DNA of 56,015 nt from Tidjanibacter sp. (GCA_017936005.1 JAGBGK010000017.1:1-56015), one strand, 5' to 3'. Positions 1 to 7,439 are shown, numbered from the stretch's first letter. Program-made: numbers and translations. The notes: generated by a model not told the origin, from the letters alone.

Positions 1-24
1 ATATAAATAGGATAAATCATAGTC

Positions 25-453
25 TTAAAACATCATTTTATACTCTGCGGAGTCCATAAAACTCTGCAAAATTATGGTTGCACTAATCTTGTCCACCACG
101 GCTTTGTCCCTGCGGGCCATTTTTTTCATTCCGCCGTCAATCATTGCTCGGTGGGCGATTACGGAGGTAAACCTCTCGTCGTGGAGGACGACCTGCTTTG
201 TGGGATACTGTTTGCGCAGACGCTCCACAAAGGGCTCTATGGCTGCCCACGACTGGCTGGGGTTACCGTTCATCTGTGTAGGCCTGCCCACCACAATAAT
301 ATCAACCTCATTTTGGGCGAAATATTGTGCGAGCCACGATTCGAGAGTTGCGGTAGGCACGGTGTCGAGCCCACCGGCAATGATGCGCAACGGGTCGCTC
401 ACCGCCACACCCGTACGCTTCAAACCGTAGTCTATTGCCAAAATTCGTCCCAT
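25..453 (-). CDS. ruvX: RuvX/YqgF-type Holliday junction resolvase-like nuclease
   Basis: This 142-residue protein matches the compact RNase H-fold YqgF/RuvX family in length and motifs. The N-terminal block ILAIDYGLKRTGVAVSD carries the first catalytic Asp (residue 8). The middle has IIVVGRPTQMNG, and the later HDERFTS and AVVDKISATIIL segments supply the other acidic residues. Family members act in the cytoplasm and are tied to Holliday junction resolution or pre-16S rRNA 5'-end maturation; the sequence cannot choose between these roles. The start at 453 is the only one that keeps the glycine-rich first strand. A -7-like box (TACTTTTG on the minus strand, 465-458) lies only a few bases upstream of the ATG, so the transcript may have almost no leader. 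The gene stands alone; the 24 bases beyond its stop show nothing recognisable. Confidence 0.93.
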   Translation of the reverse strand: MGRILAIDYGLKRTGVAVSDPLRIIAGGLDTVPTATLESWLAQYFAQNEVDIIVVGRPTQMNGNPSQSWAAIEPFVERLRKQYPTKQVVLHDERFTSVIAHRAMIDGGMKKMARRDKAVVDKISATIILQSFMDSAEYKMMF

Positions 454-520
454 AGTGCAAAAGTACTACAACGAATTGAAAATGGAAAATGGAAAATTGA
501 AAATTGTGGGATTGGGATAA

Positions 521-588
521 CAAAAAAGGTAGGCGTTATCACAACGGCTACCCTTTCAAAACTACTAACCCATAACTTAAATAAATGA
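521..588. repeat. Direct repeat copy 1 with hairpin (pairs with 1335-1402)
   Basis: About 66 bases that recur with only a few substitutions or single-base indels at 1335-1402, in the same orientation. The unit begins with an inverted repeat: AAAGGTAGGCGTT opposes AACGGCTACCTTT with one mismatch and a short loop, so it resembles a bidirectional terminator. A conserved tail ending TTAAATAAATGA follows. The two copies bracket the low-GC lipoprotein at 808-1191. An inverted fragment of the tail (TTAAGTTTGGGTTA) lies near 686-699. Confidence 0.75.
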
Positions 589-597
589 CGAGTTTAT

Positions 598-720
598 ACA
601 TTCCTCCCTAAATCCCTCCTTTGAAAAGGAGGGACTTGGTTTCGCCTTTCGGCTCAATAAAGCGGAGTGGCCGCCACACCTATATTTAAGTTTGGGTTAA
701 AAAGAAATTCGCAATGAATT
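598..720. repeat. CCTCC/GGAGG hairpin repeat and flanking intergenic sequence
   Basis: The 454-807 gap holds no convincing gene. Besides the direct repeat at 521-588 it contains simple GAAAATT-type repeats at about 474-505 and this element. CCCTCCTTT pairs with AAAGGAGGG around 611-630, preceded by CCTCCCTAAAT. An inverted, close relative lies at 55387-55425 beside the rRNA genes, so it is a dispersed intergenic repeat. Bases 721-750 contain another short inverted pair around AAGAGG/CCTCTT that could end transcription of the 808-1191 gene. Confidence 0.5.
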
Positions 721-807
721 TCGAGGTAAGAGGTCGTTGGGAAACGCCCTCTTATTTTTTTGTCTATTTGCGAGTTTCTTTCTTTCAGCTTGTTGCGCCT
801 CGGGTGA

Positions 808-1191
808 CTAAAAATCTATGGTGTAACTTAAATTTTCACTTCCTCTTTTTTTCAATGCAAATGGACCATTGTTCTTGCTAACATAAATTGCAGTGTTATC
901 GCATGCTCCAGAAACCATAGTAACTTTCATTTTTGCAACGGCGCCTTTGTGAGCAGGCCCTATGATTTCAGAATATGTCTTTCCTTCCACTATTGTTGTG
1001 AAACTTTCACAACCTGTTAGAGAGAGACTTACTTTGTATATATAGTAATAGCTGCTTGTAGCTTCGAATCTTACGTAATAAAAGTCTTCTTGGGTGTTTT
1101 GCCCTTTATTATTATCATTTTCCATTTTTTCACAACCAAAACAAGTGATTGCAGCAAATAGAACTAAAAATAGTTTTGTAATAGCTTTCAT
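808..1191 (-). CDS. Small low-GC lipoprotein of unknown function
   Basis: A 127-residue protein with a clear lipoprotein signal: a Lys-containing start, a hydrophobic stretch (LFLVLFAAIT) and the lipobox CFGC, giving lipidation at Cys20. The mature part begins with a short acidic, Asn-rich linker (EKMENDNNKGQN). The next roughly 95 residues alternate polar and aromatic residues (FYYVRFEATSSYYYIYK), which suggests a small beta-sandwich. I do not recognise a family. The gene is visibly more AT-rich than its neighbours and sits between two 66-base direct repeats, so it may be a recently gained or mobile cassette. It is probably expressed alone from a promoter at 1223-1254, and it is likely anchored in the outer or inner membrane facing the periplasm or the surface. 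Confidence 0.7.
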   Translation of the reverse strand: MKAITKLFLVLFAAITCFGCEKMENDNNKGQNTQEDFYYVRFEATSSYYYIYKVSLSLTGCESFTTIVEGKTYSEIIGPAHKGAVAKMKVTMVSGACDNTAIYVSKNNGPFALKKRGSENLSYTIDF

Positions 1192-1222
1192 AGTTTATAA
1201 TGATTAAACTGTTTCAATATCA

Positions 1223-1254
1223 CAAATTTAGAGAATTATTTTTGATTGAGCAAA
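1223..1254 (-). promoter_or_regulatory. Bacteroidota-type promoter for the 808-1191 lipoprotein
   Basis: On the minus strand, TTTG (1254-1251) is followed after 20 bases by TAAATTTG (1230-1223). This matches the Bacteroidota primary sigma factor consensus TTTG - about 19 to 21 bases - TAnnTTTG. The predicted start of transcription lies about 25 bases upstream of the ATG at 1191. Confidence 0.6.
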
Positions 1255-1334
1255 ATGTTGAAGTAAAAATAGATTTAGAAATTTTAGGTGTATCATTAGA
1301 TGTTTACAACCTTTGGGTTAGAAACTTTAAGCAA

Positions 1335-1402
1335 CAAAAAAAGGTAGGCGTTTCACAACGGCTACCTTTTCAAAACTACTAACCCAAACTTAAATAAATG
1401 AA
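1335..1402. repeat. Direct repeat copy 2 with hairpin (pairs with 521-588)
   Basis: Second copy of the 66-base unit described at 521-588. AAAGGTAGGCG and CGGCTACCTTT form the stem, followed by the conserved tail ending TTAAATAAATGA. It lies upstream of both the low-GC lipoprotein and the PepSY-like gene. The rest of 1192-1570 shows no gene I can support; an open frame at 1200-1382 runs through this hairpin and is not convincing. Confidence 0.75.
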
Positions 1403-1570
1403 GAAACCTTGTAGTATTCAACTACGCCCTACATAGTCGCAAACTCCGTGCCACATTCGCAAGCAGTGGTTTTTTATTACACTTTTTTTCTCAATCGCAA
1501 CCTTTTGCACCATTCTTGGAGCTGTGGACTGCGTATTTCATTCTTAACCTTTTAACCAACAAAAAACGCA

Positions 1571-2005
1571 ATGATTATGAAAAAAGTGATGTTAGCAGCA
1601 GTGGCCACCCTTGCGGTGGTGATGGGTGTGGTGGCAGCCGAAATCTCCACCAAGCAACTCCCCCAGCCCGCACAGGAGTTCATCAAAGAGTATTTTGCAA
1701 AGGACACCGTGAAGAAAATCCGTATGCACAAGCACCACCACGGCGGGGCCTCCTACAACGTGCTCTTCACCGACGGCAGCAAAATCAACTTCGACTCCAA
1801 AGGTCAGTGGACCAAAATCAAACTCCGCAACGACTCTATCCCCGTGGAGATTATCCCCGAATACATCACCACCTACGTCTGGGAGCAGTACCCCAATGTG
1901 GTTATTATGAGCATCGAGCAGGAAGGACAAGGCCACGAAGTGGAGCTCTCCGACGGCACCGAGCTAACCTTTAACCCCAAGGGCAACGTGGTGAAAATCG
2001 ACTGA
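1571..2005 (+). CDS. Secreted PepSY-like (beta-lactamase-inhibitor-like) periplasmic protein
   Basis: A 144-residue secreted protein. A Sec signal peptide (about residues 3-23, MKKVMLAAVATLAVVMGVVAA) ends before EISTKQLPQPAQEFI. The mature part shows two related half-domains: helix plus strands around QLPQPAQEFIKEYF...YNVLFTDGSKINFDSKGQW, then IPEYITTYVWEQYPN...HEVELSDGTELTFNPKGNVV. The motif of an A/V-rich helix followed by two strands with a DG turn and a F/NxKGxW turn is typical of the PepSY-like, BLIP-fold family common in Bacteroidales. Members are thought to bind or inhibit partner proteins in the periplasm, but the partner here is unknown. ATG at 1571 and 1577 are both possible; both keep the signal peptide. 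It is transcribed alone and converges with dapF across the structured repeat at 2121-2335. Confidence 0.8.
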   Translation: MIMKKVMLAAVATLAVVMGVVAAEISTKQLPQPAQEFIKEYFAKDTVKKIRMHKHHHGGASYNVLFTDGSKINFDSKGQWTKIKLRNDSIPVEIIPEYITTYVWEQYPNVVIMSIEQEGQGHEVELSDGTELTFNPKGNVVKID

Positions 2006-2055
2006 AAGGGAATTGCCTAACAAGCAAGCCTTTGTGTAATAGGGGCAGAAAAGGG

Positions 2056-2104
2056 CTTTAAGGAATTTAAGGACTCTAAGGTCTTTAAGGACCCTAAGGA
2101 CCTT
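2056..2104. repeat. Nine-base tandem repeat array (NYTTAAGGA type)
   Basis: Five to six head-to-tail copies with an exact 9-base period: ctttaagga, atttaagga, ctctaaggt, ctttaagga, ccctaagga, then a degenerate unit. It lies just before the long hairpin at 2121-2335. A related array in the opposite orientation lies before the hairpin at 38401-38717. Confidence 0.7.
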
Positions 2105-2120
2105 AAAAAAAGACGTTTGG

Positions 2121-2335
2121 TAGCCCCACAACAAAAAAACGCAAAGTGCGCAGGCGTTGCCTGTTTTGTGTATTTTGGTCGGAGTGCTATCGAGCGATGG
2201 TAGCACCGAAAAAACGCAAAGTGCGAGGTGAATTTTGTGCCAAGCAAGAAGGCGAGTCCGCAGTTTGCTCTCGCAAATGAGGAACTCGCCTATTGAAGTG
2301 CGGTGCAAAATTCACCCGCAATCTGCGTTTTTTCA
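2121..2335. repeat. Long imperfect hairpin element, unit 1 (3' of dapF)
   Basis: The core is a near-perfect palindrome. An outer arm at 2209-2242 (starting GAAAAAACGCAAAGTGCG) pairs with 2302-2334 (ending GCAATCTGCGTTTTTT). Inside, GGCGAGT (2251-2257) pairs with ACTCGCC (2284-2290), and TTTGC (2264-2268) with GCAAA (2273-2277). Between the two inner stems CCGCAG (2258-2263) faces TGAGGA (2278-2283). A less regular module at 2131-2208 precedes it. It fills the convergent gap between the PepSY-like gene and dapF, with its T run 10 to 15 bases from the dapF stop. It could act as a bidirectional terminator or as a structured 3' UTR. Relatives are at 38401-38717, 46834-46967 and 46967-47092. Confidence 0.8.
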
Positions 2336-2342
2336 AGTTTTT

Positions 2343-3134
2343 TTAGTATTCGCCGCAGAAAACCAACCTCGCCGGACCGGTAAGGTAGATGTCGGTGTAG
2401 TGACCACAACCATCGGTGGAGAACTCAACAGACAAATCACCACCTTGTGCCGCAAGGTCAAAGTGGTGCACCGAGGGTTGTAGGGTGTGGCATATAGCAA
2501 TGGCGGTGGCGGTGGCTCCCGTACCACAAGCAAGGGTTTCGTCTTCAATGCCACGCTCATAGGTGCGGAGTGCAAGCCTACCCTCGCCCAGCACCTTAAC
2601 GAAGTTGATGTTGGCACCATTCGTGGGGGCGCACTTGGGCCCATAGCGCAAGCAGGCACCCACGCCAACCACGTCCATATCCAAATCGTCCACTACCCTC
2701 ACAAGGTGTGGCGAGCCGGTATTGAGCAGAACATCGCCATCCGCATCGACCTCAACACTCTCAACATCAATCATCTGCAAGCGCACTTGTGCCGTCGCAC
2801 CATTGCGTGAAAGTATCTCGGCAGTGTGGAGTCCGTCAACAGCCTCAAAGGTTTTCACATCGCCACCGATGCCCAACAGGTCGGCAAACCAAGCGATACA
2901 CCTACCGCCATTGCCACACATTGTAGCCTCTGGGCCATCGGAGTTGTAGTAGTGCATAGCAAAGTCGTAGTTATCCGAGTCGGCAAGCACCATTGCGCCA
3001 TCGGCACCCACGCCCGTACGGCGCGAACAAATGGCACGGATAAACTCCTCGCTAGGCTCAAAATTTGCACCTCTGCCGTCGAGCAACACAAAATCGTTAC
3101 CAGCTCCCTCGTATTTCCAAAACTTCGTTTTCAT
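2343..3134 (-). CDS. dapF: Diaminopimelate epimerase
   Basis: DapF interconverts LL- and meso-diaminopimelate in the cytoplasm, supplying lysine and the peptidoglycan cross-linking residue. The 263-residue protein begins FWKYEGAGNDFVLLDG, the standard N-terminal motif. Both catalytic cysteines are present in conserved boxes: Cys73 in MCGNGGRC and Cys203 in LACGTGATAT. TNGANINFV and TYERGIEDET are also family signatures. Length is close to the usual 270. It diverges from the TamL-type gene at 3216; the 81 bases between them carry overlapping -7-like boxes, TATATTTG on the minus strand at 3163-3156 being the best for this gene. Its 3' end abuts the long hairpin element. Confidence 0.97.
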   Translation of the reverse strand: MKTKFWKYEGAGNDFVLLDGRGANFEPSEEFIRAICSRRTGVGADGAMVLADSDNYDFAMHYYNSDGPEATMCGNGGRCIAWFADLLGIGGDVKTFEAVDGLHTAEILSRNGATAQVRLQMIDVESVEVDADGDVLLNTGSPHLVRVVDDLDMDVVGVGACLRYGPKCAPTNGANINFVKVLGEGRLALRTYERGIEDETLACGTGATATAIAICHTLQPSVHHFDLAAQGGDLSVEFSTDGCGHYTDIYLTGPARLVFCGEY

Positions 3135-3175
3135 TCAAAATGGCCGTTTGATTGACAAATATACTGAAACTTTTG

Positions 3176-3183
3176 TATATTTG
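3176..3183 (+). promoter_or_regulatory. Probable -7 box for the TamL-type gene
   Basis: TATATTTG matches TAnnTTTG and ends 32 bases before the ATG at 3216. The upstream element is weak: ATTG at 3151-3154 gives a 21-base spacer, while an exact TTTG at 3147-3150 would give 25. The opposite strand carries its own TATATTTG (3163-3156) facing dapF. Confidence 0.45.
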
Positions 3184-3215
3184 TACTTCTAAAACCTATT
3201 TTTCAGACTCGCAAA

Positions 3216-5588
3216 ATGTCACTACGCAGGCGTACATATCTCCTTGTGTGGGGTTTGATGGCAATGGTATTGCTCGGCTCGTGCAACATCAAGGGCTACC
3301 TTCCCGAGGGAGCCTATATGCTCACCCAGAATATTGTGGAAGCCGACAAAACCACTCCCCGTAGCGAGCGCATCACTAGTTCCGAAATCAACAAATACAT
3401 TCGTCAACGCCCTTCGATGGACCTCTGGGGCATCCGTGCGTGGATATATTGTCAAGCAGACTCGGTTGGTGCGAAGTGGTGGGATAAGCTATTACGCAAC
3501 GTGGGTGCCGAGCCTGTGATTCTCGACACCACCCAGAGCCGACTCAGCGCTGCCAACATCGAAGCCTATGTTGCCTCGCGCGGATTTTTCAATGCTGTGG
3601 AGGAATACTCCTTCCGCCTCAACCCCAAGAGGCGCACAGCATCGGTTACCTATACCACCTTTCAGGGTGAGCCATACCGAGTAGCAAAGGTGGAGAATCA
3701 AATTGAGGATAATTTTATGGCCAAGGTGTTGGCTGCCGACACCGCCACTTCGCTCATCAAACCTGGTGTCATTCTCGACCTCGAAAAACTCGGAGCCGAG
3801 CGTAGTCGTGTTGCACAACAGTTGCACAATAGCGGTTACTACGATTTCAGTATGTCCGACATTGAGTTTCAGGTGGACACCACCGTTGGCAACCACAAAG
3901 GCAATGTGGCAATGGTTATCGCGGGGCGCACCAAGGGTTACGACAAACAGGGGCGTCCCATAAAGGAGAGCTACCCGCTATACCGCCTGGGCAAAATCAA
4001 AGTTCTTCCCTCCTACGATGCCACTCGTGCGGCCACCGACCCCGACTATTTCCTTTCGCTTGACACACTCTCCTACAAGGGTTTGGATGTAATCTACACC
4101 GACGGAGAGCCTAACTTGCGACCCGCCGTGTTACGCAAATTCATTAGGTTGCAACAAGGAAGTCTTTATAGCAATGCAAGGGTAAACTCCACCTACGACA
4201 ACCTTATGAGTATGGACTACATCCGTAGTGCCAACATTCTTTTCTCTCCCACCTCCGCACCGTTCACTCCCATAACCCTCATTGGGGACCATTGGAGCGA
4301 TACGGCCGAGGCCACCGAGGGAGTGCTCGACTGTGAGATAAGGCTCACACCGGCACAGAGGCAGAGCTATAAGGTGGAGTTGGAGGCCTCCACCACGTCG
4401 AGTTTCTACGGCGTTGCCACAACGGTCGGTTATCAGAACCGCAACATATTCCGAGGTGCAGAGCTCTTCGACATGAGTGTCACATTCGGTTATGAGTTTC
4501 TGAAAGTTGCCGACCCATCGTTTAACCGCAACTCGGTGGAGTTGGGAGCGCGCGTCGGTATCACCTTCCCACAATTCCTCTTCCCGGGCGATTTCGATCC
4601 CCTGGGACGCATTCAAGATGCCAAGACAAGGCTTGAATTCTCCATCAACGACCAAAATAGGCGTTACTACGACAGGGTGCTTTCCAACGTAACCTTTGGT
4701 TATAATTGGAGCGTTGGCCCTATGTATCACTACTCCCTGCGCCCATTTGATGTGAGCCTTGTGAAGATGAACCACGTGAGCCAATCGTTCCTCGACAGGC
4801 TCCAAAACCCATATTTGAGAGATAGTTACACCACACAGATGATGGCCGGACTATCGGGCACATTCCACTATGGCGAGCAGAACATATCTGCCAAGCGCGA
4901 CTATGTGGACCTGAGGGTGAACTTGGGAACAAGCGGCAATGTTCTTTCGGGTATCAATGGGCTTTTGGGCAGTAGCAAGACCAACGGACACTACACAATG
5001 TTCGGCATTCCCTATGCACAATACATCCGCACCGACCTGCAATGGGCACAATCCATCGGTGTAGGCGAGCAGAGCAACTTTGTCTATCGCCTCTTCGGTG
5101 GTATCATCTATCCCTATGGCAACTCTCGACACGAATCCCTTCCGGCCGACAGGCTCTTCTATGCGGGTGGTGTGAATAGTATGCGAGGTTGGAGTGTGAG
5201 AACCATTGGCCCCGGCAGTTCGCCAGAGGTCCACAGTGGCTATCCCAGCCAATTCGGCAACCTGCGTTTGGAGGCTAATGCCGAGTTGCGATTCCCCATT
5301 TGGAGCATATTTGATGGTGCTGTGTTTATGGATGCCGGCAATGTGTGGTACACCCCCGACATCCACGGAGTACCCGAAGGTGCCGCATTCCGCTTCAACT
5401 CGTTCATACCACAGATTGCGCTCAACACGGGTGTCGGCCTAAGGCTGAATCTCACGGTATTGGTACTGCGTCTTGATTGGGGTATTCAGCTCCACAACCC
5501 CAATAAACCCGAGGGCGAAAGGTGGGTTATCGCCCACCCCAAGTGGAACAATACCGCCCTCAACTTCGGTATCGGTTATCCGTTCTAA
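3216..5588 (+). CDS. tamL: TamL-type Omp85 outer membrane lipoprotein
   Basis: A 790-residue BamA/TamA superfamily protein that carries a lipoprotein signal instead of a plain signal peptide. MSLRRRTYLLVWGLMAM leads into the lipobox LLGSC with Cys23. The first half (about residues 25-370) holds POTRA-like repeats with a LxKLGxxRSRVAQQLHNSGYYDF-type segment. The second half is a 16-strand barrel domain containing AGGVNSMRGW, equivalent to the conserved RGW/VRGY loop of Omp85 proteins, and it ends in the C-terminal aromatic GIGYPF. In Bacteroidota this architecture is TamL, a lipidated TamA relative thought to help insert outer membrane proteins, usually with a TamB partner encoded nearby. No tamB is in this window, so the pairing is unproven here. 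A bidirectional terminator follows at 5621-5664. Confidence 0.85.
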   Translation: MSLRRRTYLLVWGLMAMVLLGSCNIKGYLPEGAYMLTQNIVEADKTTPRSERITSSEINKYIRQRPSMDLWGIRAWIYCQADSVGAKWWDKLLRNVGAEPVILDTTQSRLSAANIEAYVASRGFFNAVEEYSFRLNPKRRTASVTYTTFQGEPYRVAKVENQIEDNFMAKVLAADTATSLIKPGVILDLEKLGAERSRVAQQLHNSGYYDFSMSDIEFQVDTTVGNHKGNVAMVIAGRTKGYDKQGRPIKESYPLYRLGKIKVLPSYDATRAATDPDYFLSLDTLSYKGLDVIYTDGEPNLRPAVLRKFIRLQQGSLYSNARVNSTYDNLMSMDYIRSANILFSPTSAPFTPITLIGDHWSDTAEATEGVLDCEIRLTPAQRQSYKVELEASTTSSFYGVATTVGYQNRNIFRGAELFDMSVTFGYEFLKVADPSFNRNSVELGARVGITFPQFLFPGDFDPLGRIQDAKTRLEFSINDQNRRYYDRVLSNVTFGYNWSVGPMYHYSLRPFDVSLVKMNHVSQSFLDRLQNPYLRDSYTTQMMAGLSGTFHYGEQNISAKRDYVDLRVNLGTSGNVLSGINGLLGSSKTNGHYTMFGIPYAQYIRTDLQWAQSIGVGEQSNFVYRLFGGIIYPYGNSRHESLPADRLFYAGGVNSMRGWSVRTIGPGSSPEVHSGYPSQFGNLRLEANAELRFPIWSIFDGAVFMDAGNVWYTPDIHGVPEGAAFRFNSFIPQIALNTGVGLRLNLTVLVLRLDWGIQLHNPNKPEGERWVIAHPKWNNTALNFGIGYPF

Positions 5589-5620
5589 ACCCACTAAACA
5601 CACATAGGGTGGCTTCGTAA

Positions 5621-5664
5621 CAAAAAGGCTGCGAGAATGCATTTCTGCATCTCACAGCCTTTTC
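5621..5664. terminator. Bidirectional terminator between tamL and the oxidoreductase
   Basis: AAAAAGGCTG-GAGA-TGCA pairs with TGCA-TCTC-CAGCCTTTT across a short loop. Both ends carry A/T runs, so it can end transcription from the tamL side and from the long minus-strand locus that finishes at 5716. Confidence 0.8.
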
Positions 5665-5715
5665 CCAATAATACTAACCTTATAAAATACTACTAATTAG
5701 TAGTCAACATTGCAA

Positions 5716-7062
5716 CTATTTGATTTTGGGCTCCCAACCCTTCTCATACTTGCGGCCCCACAACTTGCGTACTTCCCTATCGTCATTGAGAACACGACCG
5801 GTCAGAGGATCGATATCCAACGAGTGGCCTACCTCTTGTGCAATGTTACCGAGCTGCACGAGTTGGGTACTAATACAAGCATCCACCAGAGGCGAGTTGA
5901 GTTTGGCACCCTTGCGAATACCGTCGAACCAGTTGCGGAAGTGGAACGCATCAAGAGCCTCCGAGGGGTTCAACAAGTTACCCTCCTCGAAAACGAGATT
6001 ACTCTTAACGTCTTTGATAATCTTACCCTTGTGGTCTTTGATCTTGTAGTCGTTACCACCCGAGAGGAACAAGGTAGCCTTCGAACCATAGAAAGCGACA
6101 CCAAGACCCTGGCCATCCACGGGGTGCGATTGGCAGCTACGGCCCTCCCACGAGCAACTTGCCTTGTCGCCAAACTGATAGGTAATCAACTGTGTGTCGG
6201 CAAATTCCCAATCGTCCTCATAGTAGTAGCGGCCACCAATGGAGTCAACCTTTGTGGGCCACTCAACATCCAGGCCCCAACGCAACATATCCACAAAGTG
6301 GGTACCATTGTTGAGAGCCTCGCCGGTTCCCCAGTGCCAGAACCAGTGCCAATTGTAGTGAACGATGTTATCCTTGAACTCCCTGCGAGGAGCTGGGCCC
6401 TGCCACAAATCCCAATCCAGCCACTCGGGCACAGGTGCAGGCTTACCAACACCAATGCTCTTACGCTGGTTTACATACCACGCCTTGGCATAGCGTACCG
6501 TACCGATATTGCCGGACAATACCTCCTCTACACCGGCCTGTACATTGGGCCACGAACGACGCTGATTACCAACCTGAACAACCACACCGTACTTGGCAGC
6601 GGCACGAATCAACATCTCGTTCTCCTCCGGATTGTGCGAAGTGGGTTTCTCAAGATAGACGTGTTTGCCTGCCTGCATTGCGATGATGGCAGCAGGTGCG
6701 TGCCAGTGGTCAGGGGTGGCGATAACAACAGCGTCCACATCCTCCTTTTGCACCATCTCCCTCAAATCTTTTATACCCTTGGGAGTCTTACCGGTGATTT
6801 TGCGCACAACCTCTTGGCATTTCTCGATAGCGCGACTATCTACATCGCAGACGTAGGTAATCTCACACTCGGGCAGTTTGGCAAGACCGCTGGCGATACC
6901 TTTACCGCGCGAATTAACGCCAATCATACCTATACGAATCTTCTCGTTGGCGCCAGCAATATTGTTATACGATTTGGCCGAAAAGCCGGGTGCGATACCA
7001 CCCAGCGTCAAGGCTGCGCCTCCTGCCAGGGCGGTTTTCAGAAAATCTCTCCTCGTAGTCAT
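5716..7062 (-). CDS. Gfo/Idh/MocA oxidoreductase with a Tat signal
   Basis: A 448-residue NAD(P)-dependent oxidoreductase family protein. The N terminus MTTRRDFLKTALAGGAAL is a twin-arginine signal, so the folded, cofactor-loaded protein is probably exported to the periplasm. The Rossmann motif GMIGVNSRGKG spans about 45-55, VCDVD follows at 71-75, and LEKPTSHNPEE holds the catalytic-type Lys139. The C-terminal part (WQGPAPRREFKDNIVHYNWHW...TGEALNNGTHFVDMLRWGL) is the usual alpha/beta substrate domain with its central His. Family members oxidise sugars, often at C3, or use a bound NAD for redox-assisted glycoside cleavage. It is the last gene of the second unit of the carbohydrate locus. A -7-like box (TAACTTTG, 7095-7088) just upstream hints at an extra internal promoter. 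Confidence 0.88.
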   Translation of the reverse strand: MTTRRDFLKTALAGGAALTLGGIAPGFSAKSYNNIAGANEKIRIGMIGVNSRGKGIASGLAKLPECEITYVCDVDSRAIEKCQEVVRKITGKTPKGIKDLREMVQKEDVDAVVIATPDHWHAPAAIIAMQAGKHVYLEKPTSHNPEENEMLIRAAAKYGVVVQVGNQRRSWPNVQAGVEEVLSGNIGTVRYAKAWYVNQRKSIGVGKPAPVPEWLDWDLWQGPAPRREFKDNIVHYNWHWFWHWGTGEALNNGTHFVDMLRWGLDVEWPTKVDSIGGRYYYEDDWEFADTQLITYQFGDKASCSWEGRSCQSHPVDGQGLGVAFYGSKATLFLSGGNDYKIKDHKGKIIKDVKSNLVFEEGNLLNPSEALDAFHFRNWFDGIRKGAKLNSPLVDACISTQLVQLGNIAQEVGHSLDIDPLTGRVLNDDREVRKLWGRKYEKGWEPKIK

Positions 7063-7087
7063 AGTTTTAGCAGTTTATTTGATGTTT

Positions 7088-7095
7088 CAAAGTTA
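7088..7095 (-). promoter_or_regulatory. Possible internal -7 box upstream of the Tat oxidoreductase
   Basis: TAACTTTG on the minus strand matches TAnnTTTG and lies 26 bases before the ATG at 7062, inside a 94-base gap that is larger than the other gaps in this gene run. I see no matching TTTG at the expected upstream distance, so this is tentative. Confidence 0.3.
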
Positions 7096-7156
7096 AGTCT
7101 TAATTTTTGTTTTCGCTCTTCTATTAACGACAACCACACTTCAAAAAGCGCAAACA

Positions 7157-7405
7157 TCATCGTTTTAGCCTCCTAAACAAGCACACAAGAAGCGCAACCA
7201 CTCCTCGTAAAACCCACAATAGCAAGTAGATAAGCAGGGAGGTCGCCACAACAAAGCCTATCTGGGAGTAGAGCTCACTCCACGGCCTATCGTAGCCAAT
7301 AATTGCACACACGTTCACCACATTGGCGGCAACAAAGCAACCAACCAATACCCACAGTTCGCGAACGAGTTTCTTTGATGTAATAACAATATCTTTCATA
7401 CTCAA
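7157..7405 (-). CDS. Small two-helix membrane protein, unknown function
   Basis: An 82-residue protein with two predicted membrane helices, at about 16-37 (LWVLVGCFVAANVVNVCAII) and 47-75 (QIGFVVATSLLIYLLLWVLR). The tail is positively charged (FRRLKR) and points to the cytoplasm. I do not recognise a characterised family; small proteins of this plan occur beside Gfo/Idh/MocA genes in Bacteroidales loci. It sits 34 bases after the 7440-8771 oxidoreductase and on the same strand, so it is probably co-transcribed. A structural or scaffolding role is only a guess. Confidence 0.7.
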   Translation of the reverse strand: MSMKDIVITSKKLVRELWVLVGCFVAANVVNVCAIIGYDRPWSELYSQIGFVVATSLLIYLLLWVLRGVVALLVCLFRRLKR

Positions 7406-7439
7406 TCTCCTCTTTTGATTGCCAAACGTGTGATGTTGT

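Noticed and set aside
1200-1382. Possible 60-residue plus-strand gene
   Set aside because: Runs through the direct repeat hairpin and over the lipoprotein promoter; no signal or family pattern.
2235-2483. Small open frames through the hairpin element at 2.2 kb and its relative at 46799-47098
   Set aside because: The similar predicted peptides arise because the DNA repeat itself is conserved; the changes preserve base pairing, not codons.
5710-7176. Open frame of 488 codons on the plus strand opposite the Tat oxidoreductase
   Set aside because: It mirrors a clear Gfo/Idh/MocA gene, has no recognisable domain or start context, and fits a shadow of codon bias.
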